This document shows positions 27,050 through 35,721 of a stretch of DNA of 64,000 nt, in pieces. The stretch spans positions 93,373-157,372 of the forward strand of contig JAMXFF010000011.1 in NCBI GenBank assembly GCA_025370845.1, read 5' to 3'. A model generated the notes under the pieces. It saw only the letters and a program-made list of their open reading frames with translations, was not told where the DNA came from and searched no databases. The stretch comes from Laspinema palackyanum D2a. Its GTDB lineage: Bacteria > Cyanobacteriota > Cyanobacteriia > Cyanobacteriales > Laspinemataceae. Numbering within the stretch: the first letter of the stretch is position 1; every line of letters begins with the position of its first letter. The position numbers were made by a program, and so were the translations under genes.

Positions 27050-27685
27050 CTAATAACTGAAAAACCACAGGAGATAATTATCAATCAATTCAAAATGCTC
27101 GGGGTCTTCTTGGGTCACATCTAAATCAATTAACGGCAAGATAAACTGGCGGCGATCGCTCGTCCGTTCCACCTTCACCATAATCCCCTCTGTACCCACA
27201 TCACAAAACTGAACTAAGCTAAAGGTGTCCGTATAAGAAGGCTGTTGTTTTTTCAGCTTTTCATATTCTTTTTTGCTCTTGCCGCCGCTCACATACTCTT
27301 CTTCCCAGTCAAACTCTCCATTTCCTGTTAGCTTATAAGTCGGTTTAATCCGAGCTTTCAGAAATTGTAAATATCGGTTTAAATTTTTTTCATTGACCTC
27401 TAAATTATGACTCCCTAAAATTTCTTGTAATTCTAGTTCAAACTCATCCTCATCCAAAATATCTTTTAAAAATAAATCATCATCCTCATCCTCATCCTCA
27501 TCATTTAGTAATACCTGGTCTATCTGGCTTATCCTCTTGACTAAATCGAGAATTCTCTGAGGATTGATGGGAATTTCCCCGCGTTCCATGAGTCGGGGGC
27601 CAAAAACCCCTTCATCAATTTCTATAATTTTCGGGACCGAGGGGGATGAGGCGCTTTGTTTAGGAGGTTTTTTTGATTTAGTCAT
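27050..27685 (-). CDS. Hypothetical acidic protein (211 aa)
   Basis: A 211-residue soluble protein. The N-terminus is basic and Ser/Pro-rich, the middle has an Asp/Glu run (about residues 62-70, EDEDEDDD), and the C-terminal part (about 140-211) looks like a compact beta domain (LVQFCDVGTEGIMVKVERTS, RRQFILPLIDLDV, IDNYLLWFFSY). Similar C-terminal sequences occur in cyanobacterial proteins that databases name calcium-binding protein, but I cannot confirm this. It is convergent with the SAM hydrolase gene (60 bp between stops) and divergent from the DUF2301 gene. Confidence 0.7.
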   Translation of the reverse strand: MTKSKKPPKQSASSPSVPKIIEIDEGVFGPRLMERGEIPINPQRILDLVKRISQIDQVLLNDEDEDEDDDLFLKDILDEDEFELELQEILGSHNLEVNEKNLNRYLQFLKARIKPTYKLTGNGEFDWEEEYVSGGKSKKEYEKLKKQQPSYTDTFSLVQFCDVGTEGIMVKVERTSDRRQFILPLIDLDVTQEDPEHFELIDNYLLWFFSY

Positions 27686-27784
27686 ATTTAGAGCAAATCA
27701 GGGTCGGGTCAGTCATCAAATCGGTCATAATCTAAAGTGTATCTCGAACACCCATTATCTTGGAGTAGATCTGTCAAATTCATC

Positions 27785-28444
27785 ATGACTCAAGCTAATT
27801 CTATGGAATCTCCAGTCTATCAAGGGCAGTTTGGGGAATTTAGCATTACCCCCAGCGATCGCCAATCTGTTATCATCTATCGCGGTGGCTTGATGGTAGC
27901 TGCCCTCAGTTTCGCCATTGCCACGGTTCTCCTCTTCTGGCAAGGAACTACCCCCGCAATCCTCACCAGTCTCAGCGTACTCTATGCCTGTTTCTGTCTT
28001 GCCCTCGGCGTCAGCTTACTGACGATTCACATTTATCTGCAAGTCCTCCATCGCTTCCTGCAAGTCTGTTGGGCGATCGGTGCCGTCACTGCATTAACGG
28101 TGATTTTTACTCGCCCTGACCCTTTCGTAGTCACAGTTTATCACGAGGCGATCGCCCTCGTCGGTATCGGATTTACCTTTGTGGCATTAACTGGCATTTA
28201 TTTTAAAGAAGCCTTTTGTTTCAATCGCCTAGAAACTAAATTGCTCACCCCCTTAGTCCCCCTGCTAATTTTAGGTCATTTGTCAGGTTTATTAACTCCC
28301 TCAATGGAAAAAATTCTCTTAGCCGTATGGGCTATTCTCTTTCTAGTCTTTGCCCTACGAAAAGCGGGCCAAGACATTCCCTCAGATATTGGAGATAAAA
28401 GTGTTTTTGCCTACCTCAAGGAACAGGAAAAAGCGGGGTCTTAA
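27785..28444 (+). CDS. DUF2301 family integral membrane protein
   Basis: About 219 residues with six or seven hydrophobic segments (VAALSFAIATVLLFW, SLSVLYACFCLALGVSLLTI, VCWAIGAVTALTVIF and later segments). The sequence IYFKEAFCFNRLETKLLTPLV lies between segments and is typical of the cyanobacterial and plant-plastid DUF2301 family, whose function is unknown. I chose ATG 27785 (MTQANSMESPVYQG) because the longer frame from 27737 adds an unlikely N-terminus with no homology-like features. Confidence 0.8.
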   Translation: MTQANSMESPVYQGQFGEFSITPSDRQSVIIYRGGLMVAALSFAIATVLLFWQGTTPAILTSLSVLYACFCLALGVSLLTIHIYLQVLHRFLQVCWAIGAVTALTVIFTRPDPFVVTVYHEAIALVGIGFTFVALTGIYFKEAFCFNRLETKLLTPLVPLLILGHLSGLLTPSMEKILLAVWAILFLVFALRKAGQDIPSDIGDKSVFAYLKEQEKAGS

Positions 28445-29162
28445 CCTGTTTAGTCACCGTTTGGAACAGGGTTCTACACCACCAAAATGCCAGAGCGCAT
28501 AGGTTCTTTAATCCCGCTCCAAGCCTTTTAGGGTCTCCGACAGTGCGACAGAGCTAATTAGTAGGGTTTGACTCCCGCTCAATTTTAAGCAAAAATGCGA
28601 GTTGTGCCTAATTGTCAATAAATCCTGACATAATCAAAACAACCGGGGCGGGAGTTGGGCTTCTGGATAGCCCAAAAATTACATCAGAGCAAAGGATTAG
28701 CCTCCGTATAACAGGCCAATCCACTCATTATGTCGCTACATTTTATGAGGGATTGAGGTCCGGTTCCTTAAGCTATTCCCCTCGAATTATTTCGGGGGTT
28801 AGATGCGCTTATCGTGATTTATTTTTTATTATTTCCGTATAAATTTTTCTGGCCCAAAAATCGAAAGCACAGGCTCGAATGTCGGTTTTCATTTTCCTAA
28901 TTTGTTTTATGCAAGGGGATAAAAATGACCGCTCTGGACCCATAACTAGAGGAGTTTGCTCAGATTTTTGGCTGAAAAGGATGTTAGGTCAACACTTTGA
29001 ATTCCAGTACCAGTCCTGGAGTCACTAAGCCTAGTGTTAAGAAGTCCCCACAGAATCTAGGTCAACTCTAGTATGCAGGGATAACCCAACCCAACTGGAA
29101 TCCCACCGCTCAATCCTGGCCGTGTTTTCATGATTCAGTTTCTTCACCCCTAACTTATACTT
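28445..29162. other. Intergenic region upstream of the glycosyltransferase gene
   Basis: 718 bases. One open frame from a TTG (28612-28842) was judged spurious. No tRNA, riboswitch or strong terminator was seen. AT-rich stretches near 28800-28920 could hold a promoter. Confidence 0.4.
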
Positions 29163-30425
29163 ATGATAACGTCAAAATCGATTGCTTTAATTTCTGTTCA
29201 TGGTGACCCAGCCATAGAAATTGGTAAAGAAGAAGCCGGAGGCCAAAATGTTTATGTCCGTAAGGTTGGAGAAGCATTAGGAAATCTAGGGTGGCAAGTT
29301 GATATGTTCACCCGCAAGTCCAATGCAACACAACCGACGGTGGTACAACATACCCCCAATTGTCGGACGATTCGCTTAGTTGCCGGACCCGAAGAATTCG
29401 TTCCTCGGCAACAAATTTATGAATATGTACCCCAGTTTGTTCAGGAATTTCTGAAATTTCAAGAACAACAGCACCGAGACTATAGCCTGGTTCATACGAA
29501 TTACTGGATTTCAGCGGCAGTGGGAATGGAGTTGCAAAAATTTCAACCTATCCCCCAGGTTCATACTTACCACTCTCTGGGTGCGGTTAAGTATAAAGCT
29601 GTTTCCACCATTCCGATGATTGCCAGTACCCGCTTAGGCGTTGAAAAGGCTTGTTTGGAAAATGCCGATCGCATTGTGGCGACTTCTCCCCAGGAAAAAG
29701 AACACATGAGAACTCTCGTTTCCACCAAGGGACAGATCGATGTGATTCCTTGTGGGACCGATATTCAACAATTTGGCTGTGTTTCCCAAGTAGTAGCCCG
29801 GGAAAAACTGGGCATTCCCCAGGATAGTTCCGTGGTCTTTTATGTGGGCCGATTTGACCGACGCAAAGGGATTGAAACCTTAGTCCGGGCGGTGAGTCGT
29901 TCCACCCTGCGGGATCAGCACGATCTCCGGCTGATGATTGGTGGAGGTTGGCGTCCGGGTCAAAGCGATGGGAAAGAACGCGATCGCATTGCTAGTCTGG
30001 TAGAAGAATTGGGGATAACTGACTTGACGACCTTCCCCGGACGGATCGGCCATGACGAATTACCCTTATATTATGCAGCAGCCAATGTCTGCGTGGTTCC
30101 TAGCCATTATGAACCCTTTGGATTAGTGGCGATCGAAGCAATGGCAAGCCGGACCCCGGTTGTCGCCTCAGATGTGGGCGGATTACAGTTCACAGTGGTT
30201 TCAGAAGAGACAGGTCTACTCTGTCCCGCCCAGGATGATGCCGCCTTTGCCGTCGCCATTGACCGAATTTTATCTCACCCCGACTGGCAAACCCAATTAG
30301 GCAAAGCCGCTCGCGAACGGGTAGAAAGCCAGTTTAGTTGGGATGGTGTGGCTCGTCAACTGAGTAACTTATACAGTACCCTGGTAGTCCAATCCAGCCA
30401 TTCCCTAGACCCTGCGATCGCCTAA
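29163..30425 (+). CDS. GT4-family glycosyltransferase, sucrose-phosphate-synthase/MshA-like
   Basis: A 420-residue GT-B enzyme. The N-terminal ISVHGDPAIEIGKEEAGGQN with VYVRKVGEAL is the entry motif of GT4 enzymes related to sucrose-phosphate synthase and MshA. The C-terminal nucleotide-sugar site has VVFYVGRFDRRKGIETLVRA and the E-x7-E motif in EPFGLVAIEAMASRTPVVAS. It is shorter than full cyanobacterial SPS (no phosphatase domain). Acceptor and product are unknown; sucrose, glycolipid or exopolysaccharide synthesis are options. A GT4 assignment is firm; substrate assignment is not. Confidence 0.88.
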   Translation: MITSKSIALISVHGDPAIEIGKEEAGGQNVYVRKVGEALGNLGWQVDMFTRKSNATQPTVVQHTPNCRTIRLVAGPEEFVPRQQIYEYVPQFVQEFLKFQEQQHRDYSLVHTNYWISAAVGMELQKFQPIPQVHTYHSLGAVKYKAVSTIPMIASTRLGVEKACLENADRIVATSPQEKEHMRTLVSTKGQIDVIPCGTDIQQFGCVSQVVAREKLGIPQDSSVVFYVGRFDRRKGIETLVRAVSRSTLRDQHDLRLMIGGGWRPGQSDGKERDRIASLVEELGITDLTTFPGRIGHDELPLYYAAANVCVVPSHYEPFGLVAIEAMASRTPVVASDVGGLQFTVVSEETGLLCPAQDDAAFAVAIDRILSHPDWQTQLGKAARERVESQFSWDGVARQLSNLYSTLVVQSSHSLDPAIA

Positions 30426-30443
30426 TGTCTAGGACATCAGACC

Positions 30444-30606
30444 CCAAGGACCAGAAACCGGGTTTTTGCCCCAAATTGGACGAAAAGCCAGCAAAAATGG
30501 GAGCAAAAAACCCGGTTTCTAACCTTCCCAGGAACCAGAAACCGGGTTTTTAGACCTTTCTTTGCTCAGATTTGGGCAAAAATGGGGTGAAAAAACCCGG
30601 TTTGTC
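30444..30606. repeat. AAACCGGGTTTTT dispersed repeats, four motif copies
   Basis: Copies of AGAAACCGGGTTTTT and AAAAAACCCGGTTT alternate in direction at about 30452, 30508, 30536 and 30591. They form pairs that could fold into hairpins after the glycosyltransferase stop. Same family as at 19.9, 46.5 and 49.0 kb. Confidence 0.8.
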
Positions 30607-30659
30607 TGACTCTTCTGGATTCCTATCTTCCTGGACCGATCCAGTACCCTGTGTTGACC

Positions 30660-30696
30660 AAATGTAGAGGTGATTCGCTTGCTCGCCTCTACATTT
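30660..30696. repeat. AAATGTAGAGG / CCTCTACATTT hairpin repeat
   Basis: Eleven-base perfect arms around a GCTTGCTC-containing loop. Related copies occur at 33863-33898, 35086-35122 and, degenerate, at 43339-43372. It lies in the gap before dprA, where nothing else clear is seen. Confidence 0.75.
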
Positions 30697-30902
30697 GGGG
30701 TGGGTTTTCAAAAAAATAGCAGTAGGTCCTGCCGTTGTTCCAAACTGCACTTTCCCTTAAAATTCAAGGGGGTGCGATCGCCATCCCTTCCCTGGATGAC
30801 CAGCCTCAATGGTGAGGGCTGCCCAAGGAAGAATTGACAAGGGTAATCAGATGCGATCGCCTATATTTCCCCGCGATTATTCGATAGGAGTCATTAGGGT
30901 TC

Positions 30903-32051
30903 ATGTATCTGGAAGAACGTGCATTTTGGGTGGCTTGGTCGCAAATTCCCGCAGTTGGCCCGGTTTTACTGGGTCGCTTGTTTAAATACTTCGGCAGTTT
31001 AGCCGCTGCTTGGCAAGCTGAACCCGAATCTCTCACTCAGGTCCAGGGTTTGGGTCGTCAACTGGTGGAAAAAATTGTCACCCGGCGATCGCAACTGAAT
31101 CCCGAACAACTCTACAGCGAACATCTGCGCCAAAACCCCAATTTTTGGACCCCTGCGGACCCCGATTATCCCCGTTTGCTCGGGGAAATTCCTAACCCAC
31201 CCCCCCTGCTGTATTACCAGGGTCAGGTCGATCGCCAAGAAACCCTCGGCAATCGCCCCATTGTCGGCATTGTCGGCACTCGTAATCCCTCCGAATATGG
31301 ACAGCGATGGACGCGCCGAATTAGCCAGATTCTGGCGGAATGTGGCTTTACCATTGTCTCTGGCATGGCCGCAGGCATTGATACTCACGCTCATCTGGGT
31401 TGTTTAGATGCCGATGGCCGCACGATCGCCGTTTTCGGAACTCCCCTCAATAAAATATATCCAGAGAACAATCGTCATCTCTCGGAGAAAATTATACAAA
31501 AAGGCTTGTTTTTGAGTGAACATCCCGTGGGAACCCTCACAAGACGAGAACATTTCGCCCAACGCAATCGGATTATTGCCGGGTTAAGTCAGGCCATTTT
31601 GGTCATGGAAGCACCGGAGCGATCGGGGGCGCTGATTACCGCCAAAGTCGCCAATGAATACAGCCGCGATGTCTTTGCCTTACCGGGACGCATTGATGAC
31701 CCCAATTCTCAAGGCTGTTTACGCCTCTTGAAAAATGGGGCCGAAACCATCATCAATGAAACGGAATTGCTGGAAATGCTAGGGGCTATCCCCAAATATC
31801 ATCCCACCCCTTCCCCCACTGCGGCAAACCTCACTTCTCCCACGGCAGTGATGCCCCCCCTGCCATCGCTCCCAGATTTAGCCCCTCCCTTGCAACAAGT
31901 CTGGGAAGCAACGGCGATCGAGCCCATCGCCTTTGAGCTCATTGTATCCCAAGCCCAACTCGATGCCGCCTCGGTGTCCAGTGCCTTATTGCAACTCGAA
32001 TTAATCGGCTTGGTCGAGCAATTACCGGGAATGCGCTATCGCCGCAGTTGA
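30903..32051 (+). CDS. dprA: DNA-processing protein DprA
   Basis: A 382-residue protein. DprA binds incoming single-stranded DNA during natural transformation and loads RecA. The Rossmann-like core is visible: IVGIVGTRNPSEYGQRWTRR, GFTIVSGMAAGIDTHAHLG, IAVFGTPLNKIYPENNRHL, REHFAQRNRIIAGLSQAILV and SGALITAKVANEYSRDVFALPG. An N-terminal helix-hairpin-helix/SAM-like part (about residues 1-90) and a C-terminal winged helix (about 315-382) complete the usual design. The ATG has AGGAG about 13 bases upstream. It suggests competence, though other com genes are not in the window. Confidence 0.95.
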   Translation: MYLEERAFWVAWSQIPAVGPVLLGRLFKYFGSLAAAWQAEPESLTQVQGLGRQLVEKIVTRRSQLNPEQLYSEHLRQNPNFWTPADPDYPRLLGEIPNPPPLLYYQGQVDRQETLGNRPIVGIVGTRNPSEYGQRWTRRISQILAECGFTIVSGMAAGIDTHAHLGCLDADGRTIAVFGTPLNKIYPENNRHLSEKIIQKGLFLSEHPVGTLTRREHFAQRNRIIAGLSQAILVMEAPERSGALITAKVANEYSRDVFALPGRIDDPNSQGCLRLLKNGAETIINETELLEMLGAIPKYHPTPSPTAANLTSPTAVMPPLPSLPDLAPPLQQVWEATAIEPIAFELIVSQAQLDAASVSSALLQLELIGLVEQLPGMRYRRS

Positions 32052-32503
32052 ATAGAGGGTTTCTCCCGAGAAAAATTTGCCCCTATTTATCAAATCGCTG
32101 TAGCCGTCAATTTTCCCCTTGCTCATTTGCCCATCTCTTTCTGGGAAAATGCCAGATTGTTACCCGGTGCTTTATAAATTTTCCTCTAAATTGTGTACCT
32201 CCTAAAGGCATAAAAATTTACCTGTCAAAAGGAATATTTAAACTTAAGAGTACCCTAGAGCAAATCTGGCCAACCTCCCCTAATTTTCTGGTTTATTCAT
32301 TGATTCATAACGTTTAGAGTGCGGGTATTCGTGATAAATAAGTAAAAGTTATTATGAAATCTCACGTTATTGGCCTAAAAACTTGTCTTTCTTTAAAAAC
32401 ACTATGATCTGCCTAAAGAAGGATGAATTTAAAAGTGTCCTCTTTTAAAGTAAAGGATAGTTGACAACAACTTTAAATCCTGAATTTCGAGGAGAACACC
32501 CGA
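32052..32503. other. Intergenic region before the hemerythrin-like gene
   Basis: 452 AT-rich bases. It should hold the promoter of the downstream gene; TTGACAACAACTTTAAATCC lies at about 32460. A frame at 32048-32317 overlaps the dprA stop and was judged spurious. No hairpin or RNA gene was recognised. Confidence 0.4.
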
Positions 32504-33526
32504 ATGACCGTTCAATTACAAGATACTAAACGCATGGCGATCGCCCAAAAATTGGCCGATATGAAAGCTGTGCAAAATTTTCTCATTTCTAATGAACAAA
32601 AATTTATCAGCGCCACCAGCGACCCCGATATCCGCGATCGCTTGCAAAGTATGCTAGAGGATGACCGCAAAAACCTCGGCATCATTGAAACCACCATCAT
32701 TCAATATGGCAATCCTTCTGAGCCAAATAGCACCACCGAACAAACCCTGAAACAGGCTCAGAAAATGATGGAAGATTCCAACATGACCCTGTTTGAAAAA
32801 ATCTCTCAGCATGAATTGCTCAAACACGCTCAGGTGATGAAAGGACTCCTCGTCCATAAAGCCGCACAAGTCGTCGGCGCTGACGTTGAAGCCGCCATCA
32901 CTCCCCTGAATACCGTAAACTTTGAAAACCGTTCTCACCAAGAACAACTCAAAGGTATTCTGGAAGTCCTCGGCACTCGCGAACTCACCGGACAAGACCC
33001 GGATCAAGGTGTCTGGAGTCGGGTTCAAGATGCAATGGCAGCCTTGAGTGGTGTCTTTGGTAGCGCCACCAGCCGCGCCAAAGATGATATGAACATTCTG
33101 GAAATCCTCTATGAAGATCACCGCAAGGTAGATACCCTCTTCATGGAAATTGAAAACACCAGCGACGCTAAGAAACGCGAAGAATTCTTCGGTCAAATCT
33201 ATAAGGACCTTACCGCTCACGCGGAAGCGGAAGAAGAAGTGGTTTATCCCGCCATCCGCGCTCAATTACCAAAAGTTCAGCATCTGTATAACGAGCAGGC
33301 GGAGATGAAACAACTCCTGGAATCCATCAAATCCAGCAACGGTAGCGATGCCAGCTTTATGACTCGGGTCAAACAGTTGAAAGATATGGTCCAGCATCAT
33401 GTCAAGGAAGAAGAGAACGATATGTTCAATAAATTCCGCCAGACCATGAATGAGGCCCAAATGCAACAACTGTCTAAGCAGTTTAAGGAAGCCAAAAGCC
33501 GCATTCAGCAATCAATGGCGTCCTAA
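32504..33526 (+). CDS. Hemerythrin (HHE) domain protein with N-terminal helical domain
   Basis: A 340-residue soluble protein. The C-terminal half (about residues 195-330) is a hemerythrin HHE domain with the di-iron ligand motifs EDHRKVD, LTAHAEAEEEVVYP and HHVKEEENDMF. In other bacteria such domains sense or scavenge O2, NO or iron. The N-terminal half (about 1-175) is a separate helical bundle with Glu/His pairs (NEQKFIS, LEDDRKNLGIIE, ISQHELLKHAQVMK), possibly ferritin-like. The ATG has a strong GAGGAGA ribosome binding site, suggesting high expression. It stands alone, followed by terminator-like hairpins. Confidence 0.88.
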   Translation: MTVQLQDTKRMAIAQKLADMKAVQNFLISNEQKFISATSDPDIRDRLQSMLEDDRKNLGIIETTIIQYGNPSEPNSTTEQTLKQAQKMMEDSNMTLFEKISQHELLKHAQVMKGLLVHKAAQVVGADVEAAITPLNTVNFENRSHQEQLKGILEVLGTRELTGQDPDQGVWSRVQDAMAALSGVFGSATSRAKDDMNILEILYEDHRKVDTLFMEIENTSDAKKREEFFGQIYKDLTAHAEAEEEVVYPAIRAQLPKVQHLYNEQAEMKQLLESIKSSNGSDASFMTRVKQLKDMVQHHVKEEENDMFNKFRQTMNEAQMQQLSKQFKEAKSRIQQSMAS

Positions 33527-33576
33527 GACCAGGACTCAGTTCAGTTAGTAGCTAACCTAACGTTGTAAATCAGCCG

Positions 33577-33607
33577 AAAGGGGGGGATGTAAACCCTCCC
33601 TTTTTTG
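33577..33607 (+). terminator. Terminator-like hairpin after the hemerythrin-like gene
   Basis: AAAGGGGGGG pairs imperfectly with CCCTCCCTTT around an ATGTAAA loop, followed by a T-run. It starts 50 bases after the stop codon. Confidence 0.65.
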
Positions 33608-33699
33608 GGTTTCCCCCAATTATATCGCGAGGTTTAAATCATCCAGAATCCCGTTGTCAGAGGTTTAGGGAACTCCAAAAAATAAAATCGTCTAGGAGA

Positions 33700-33735
33700 G
33701 ATCCCCCCAACCCCCCTTTTTAAGGGGGGCTTTTC
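33700..33735. repeat. GATCCCCCCAACCCCCC hairpin repeat
   Basis: CCCCCCTT pairs with AAGGGGGG and is followed by CTTTT. It is a second copy of the element at 9248-9284. Confidence 0.7.
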
Positions 33736-33788
33736 CAATTCTGCAAAACTTGTAATGCAGAACTTTTTTTATGGAAATCCCTTATAAA

Positions 33789-33824
33789 AACTCTCCCCCT
33801 TGAAGGTGGGAGTTTTTATTTTGA
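33789..33824. terminator. Hairpin AAACTCTCCCCC / GGTGGGAGTTTTT
   Basis: An imperfect stem with a TTGAA loop and a T-rich end (GTTTTTATTTT), 260 bases past the hemerythrin-like gene. A further CTCTACATT repeat follows at 33863-33898. Confidence 0.5.
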
Positions 33825-33862
33825 AAACAACCTTACGCCAGATTTAACATGAATCCATAAAT

Positions 33863-33898
33863 AATGTAGAGGCGCCCAAGGGAATCGCCTCTACATTT
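33863..33898. repeat. AATGTAGAGGCG / CGCCTCTACATT hairpin repeat
   Basis: Twelve-base perfect arms with a short loop (CCCAAGGGAAT). Same family as 30660-30696. It lies between convergent genes. Confidence 0.75.
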
Positions 33899-33988
33899 AG
33901 GAGAGATTTTCCAAATCTGTGTAAGTCCTGCCACCAAAACTGAAAAGACGAGGGCTTACCCTGCTATTTTGAGAGACAAGCTCAACGC

Positions 33989-34849
33989 TTAACCACCCAC
34001 AACGGTACCCCCATTTGGATGCAGAATTTGACCTGTCATATAAGAAGAATCATCGGAAGCGAGGAACACATAGCAGGTGGCGACTTCCTCGGGTTCTCCC
34101 GCGCGTTTCATCGGGACTTGCTGACCGAAGGTAGCGACTTTTTCCGGGGGGAAGGTGGCGGGAATTAGGGGAGTCCAAATTGGACCGGGTGCGACCCCAT
34201 TAACGCGAATTCCTTGGCTGACCACTTTTTGAGACAAGGCTCGGGTAAAGGCAACGATCGCCCCCTTGGTGGAAGAATAATCCAGTAACGTTTCATTTCC
34301 CTTATAGGCGGTTACCGAAGTCGTATTCACGATCGCGCTGCCTTCTTTCAGATGAGGCATAGCCGCCTGAGTCAGATAAAACATTGAAAAAATATTGGTG
34401 CGGAACGTTTTTTCCAACTGTTCTTGGGTGATATCCTCAATATTTTCTTGGGGATGCTGTTCCGCTGCATTATTAATCAGGATATCCAGATGGCCGAAAG
34501 CATCGACAGTCTGCTTGACCACCTGTTCACAAAAGCTTTTTTCTCCGATATCTCCGGCGATCGGCAGACAGCGCCGCCCTTCCGCTTCTACCATCTCTTG
34601 AGTTTTTTTGGCATCGTCATGTTCGTTCAGATAAACGATCGCCACATCCGCTCCTTCTCGGGCAAACAAAATAGCCACAGAACGACCAATTCCGCTATCT
34701 CCCCCGGTAATCAGGGCAACTTTATTTTCTAATTTTCCACTGCCTTTATAGTGAGAAGCACGGGCTTTAGGACGGGGATTCATTTCCGATTCCAGGCCCG
34801 GTTGTTGGTCTTGATGTTGAGCGGGGCGTTGTTTTTCTTGCGTCGGCAT
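33989..34849 (-). CDS. SDR-family oxidoreductase, glucose/general-stress type
   Basis: A 286-residue short-chain dehydrogenase with an N-terminal extension of about 40 polar residues before the Rossmann core, as in the YghA/YhdF/GsiB-linked stress group. The cofactor motif is ITGGDSGIGRS (TGxxxGIG), followed by LINNAAEQHP (NNAG-like), and the catalytic YxxxK appears as DYSSTKGAIVAFTRA. The C-terminal signature is LASDDSSYMTGQILHPNGG. The substrate is unknown; family members often use NADP with sugars or alcohols. It lies alone on the minus strand. Confidence 0.9.
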   Translation of the reverse strand: MPTQEKQRPAQHQDQQPGLESEMNPRPKARASHYKGSGKLENKVALITGGDSGIGRSVAILFAREGADVAIVYLNEHDDAKKTQEMVEAEGRRCLPIAGDIGEKSFCEQVVKQTVDAFGHLDILINNAAEQHPQENIEDITQEQLEKTFRTNIFSMFYLTQAAMPHLKEGSAIVNTTSVTAYKGNETLLDYSSTKGAIVAFTRALSQKVVSQGIRVNGVAPGPIWTPLIPATFPPEKVATFGQQVPMKRAGEPEEVATCYVFLASDDSSYMTGQILHPNGGTVVGG

Positions 34850-35338
34850 ACAATTTTCCGTAAACTTTTTAAAGTACCCCTTATAAATAGAACTAATTCT
34901 CGGGAATTGCCCCCTGCCTTTTTGTAGATTTTGAATCTAATCCTATCGGCATATCCGCCAAGTTTTAGGGCGAATTGACCGGGTTTTAAAAGGGGAAAAT
35001 TAGCCCTGCTTGACCAGCAGGGGCTGAGGGTGAGGAGACCCTGAAACCGGCGGACTGGAGCAAAATGGGGACATGGCTTACGCAAAATGTAGAATCGAGC
35101 AAGGGAATCGCCTCTACATTTAGAGGGAATGGGTAAGTCCTAATTGGGTAAGTCCTGAAGGGGTCTCCAGGGATAGGAAAAGACCGAAACCAGATTTGGG
35201 CCTTAAATCCTACCCAGGGACTGTAGTTACGGAAAGGAAAATTCGTTTAAGATGGCTCACAAGGGGCGATCGCGCTAGTCTTCAGTAGGGAAGTGCAAGC
35301 CTATTCGGGCAAGGGGTATCCATAAAGGAGTTTTTTTA
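34850..35338. other. Intergenic region with a CTCTACATTT repeat
   Basis: 489 bases between divergent genes. It contains an imperfect AAAATGTAGA...CCTCTACATTT repeat at about 35086-35122. No other feature was recognised apart from the AAAGGAG ribosome binding site at 35324-35330 for the next gene. Confidence 0.45.
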
Positions 35339-35635
35339 ATGAATAACTTTTATGAACAGGATGTTTTATTACTCGAAGTCACCCGGGAGCGATCGATTCG
35401 TCGAACCATGATGGTCCTGGAAACCAAGCGCAAACGCATCCGCGAGGACCTCTTGGACCTGATCCAGAATATGCCCCTGTTAGCCCTCCCCGTGGAATTA
35501 ACTCGGGACGCACCGGAAGAATCCCAAGACATCTTGCTAGAGGCATTATCGCGGATGGGGGATGAAGCGTTTGCTCGCTGGATTGCCGAGGGGATTCTCG
35601 ATCGCCAGTCTCAAACTGAGATTCCGGAATCTTAG
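35339..35635 (+). CDS. Hypothetical protein (98 aa)
   Basis: A 98-residue, charged, mainly helical soluble protein (RERSIRRTMMVLETKRKRIR in the N-terminal half; SQDILLEALSRMGDEAFARW near the end). A good ribosome binding site (AAAGGAG, eight bases from the ATG) supports it as real. It is convergent with ccmO (86 bp between stops). The family is not recognised. Confidence 0.65.
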   Translation: MNNFYEQDVLLLEVTRERSIRRTMMVLETKRKRIREDLLDLIQNMPLLALPVELTRDAPEESQDILLEALSRMGDEAFARWIAEGILDRQSQTEIPES

Positions 35636-35721
35636 CGGGTCAACATCACTGGGAATCCTGCTGAGATGACCCCACCAGCGATCGCCTCCGGTGTCCCAAT
35701 CCCCAGGGGTCAGACCTCAGT

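Noticed and set aside
28612..28842. 76-residue frame from a TTG in the glycosyltransferase leader
   Set aside because: Weak start, no ribosome binding site, no recognisable motifs.
32048..32317. 89-residue frame overlapping the dprA stop
   Set aside because: Odd composition, no ribosome binding site, and no protein-like pattern; probably non-coding DNA.
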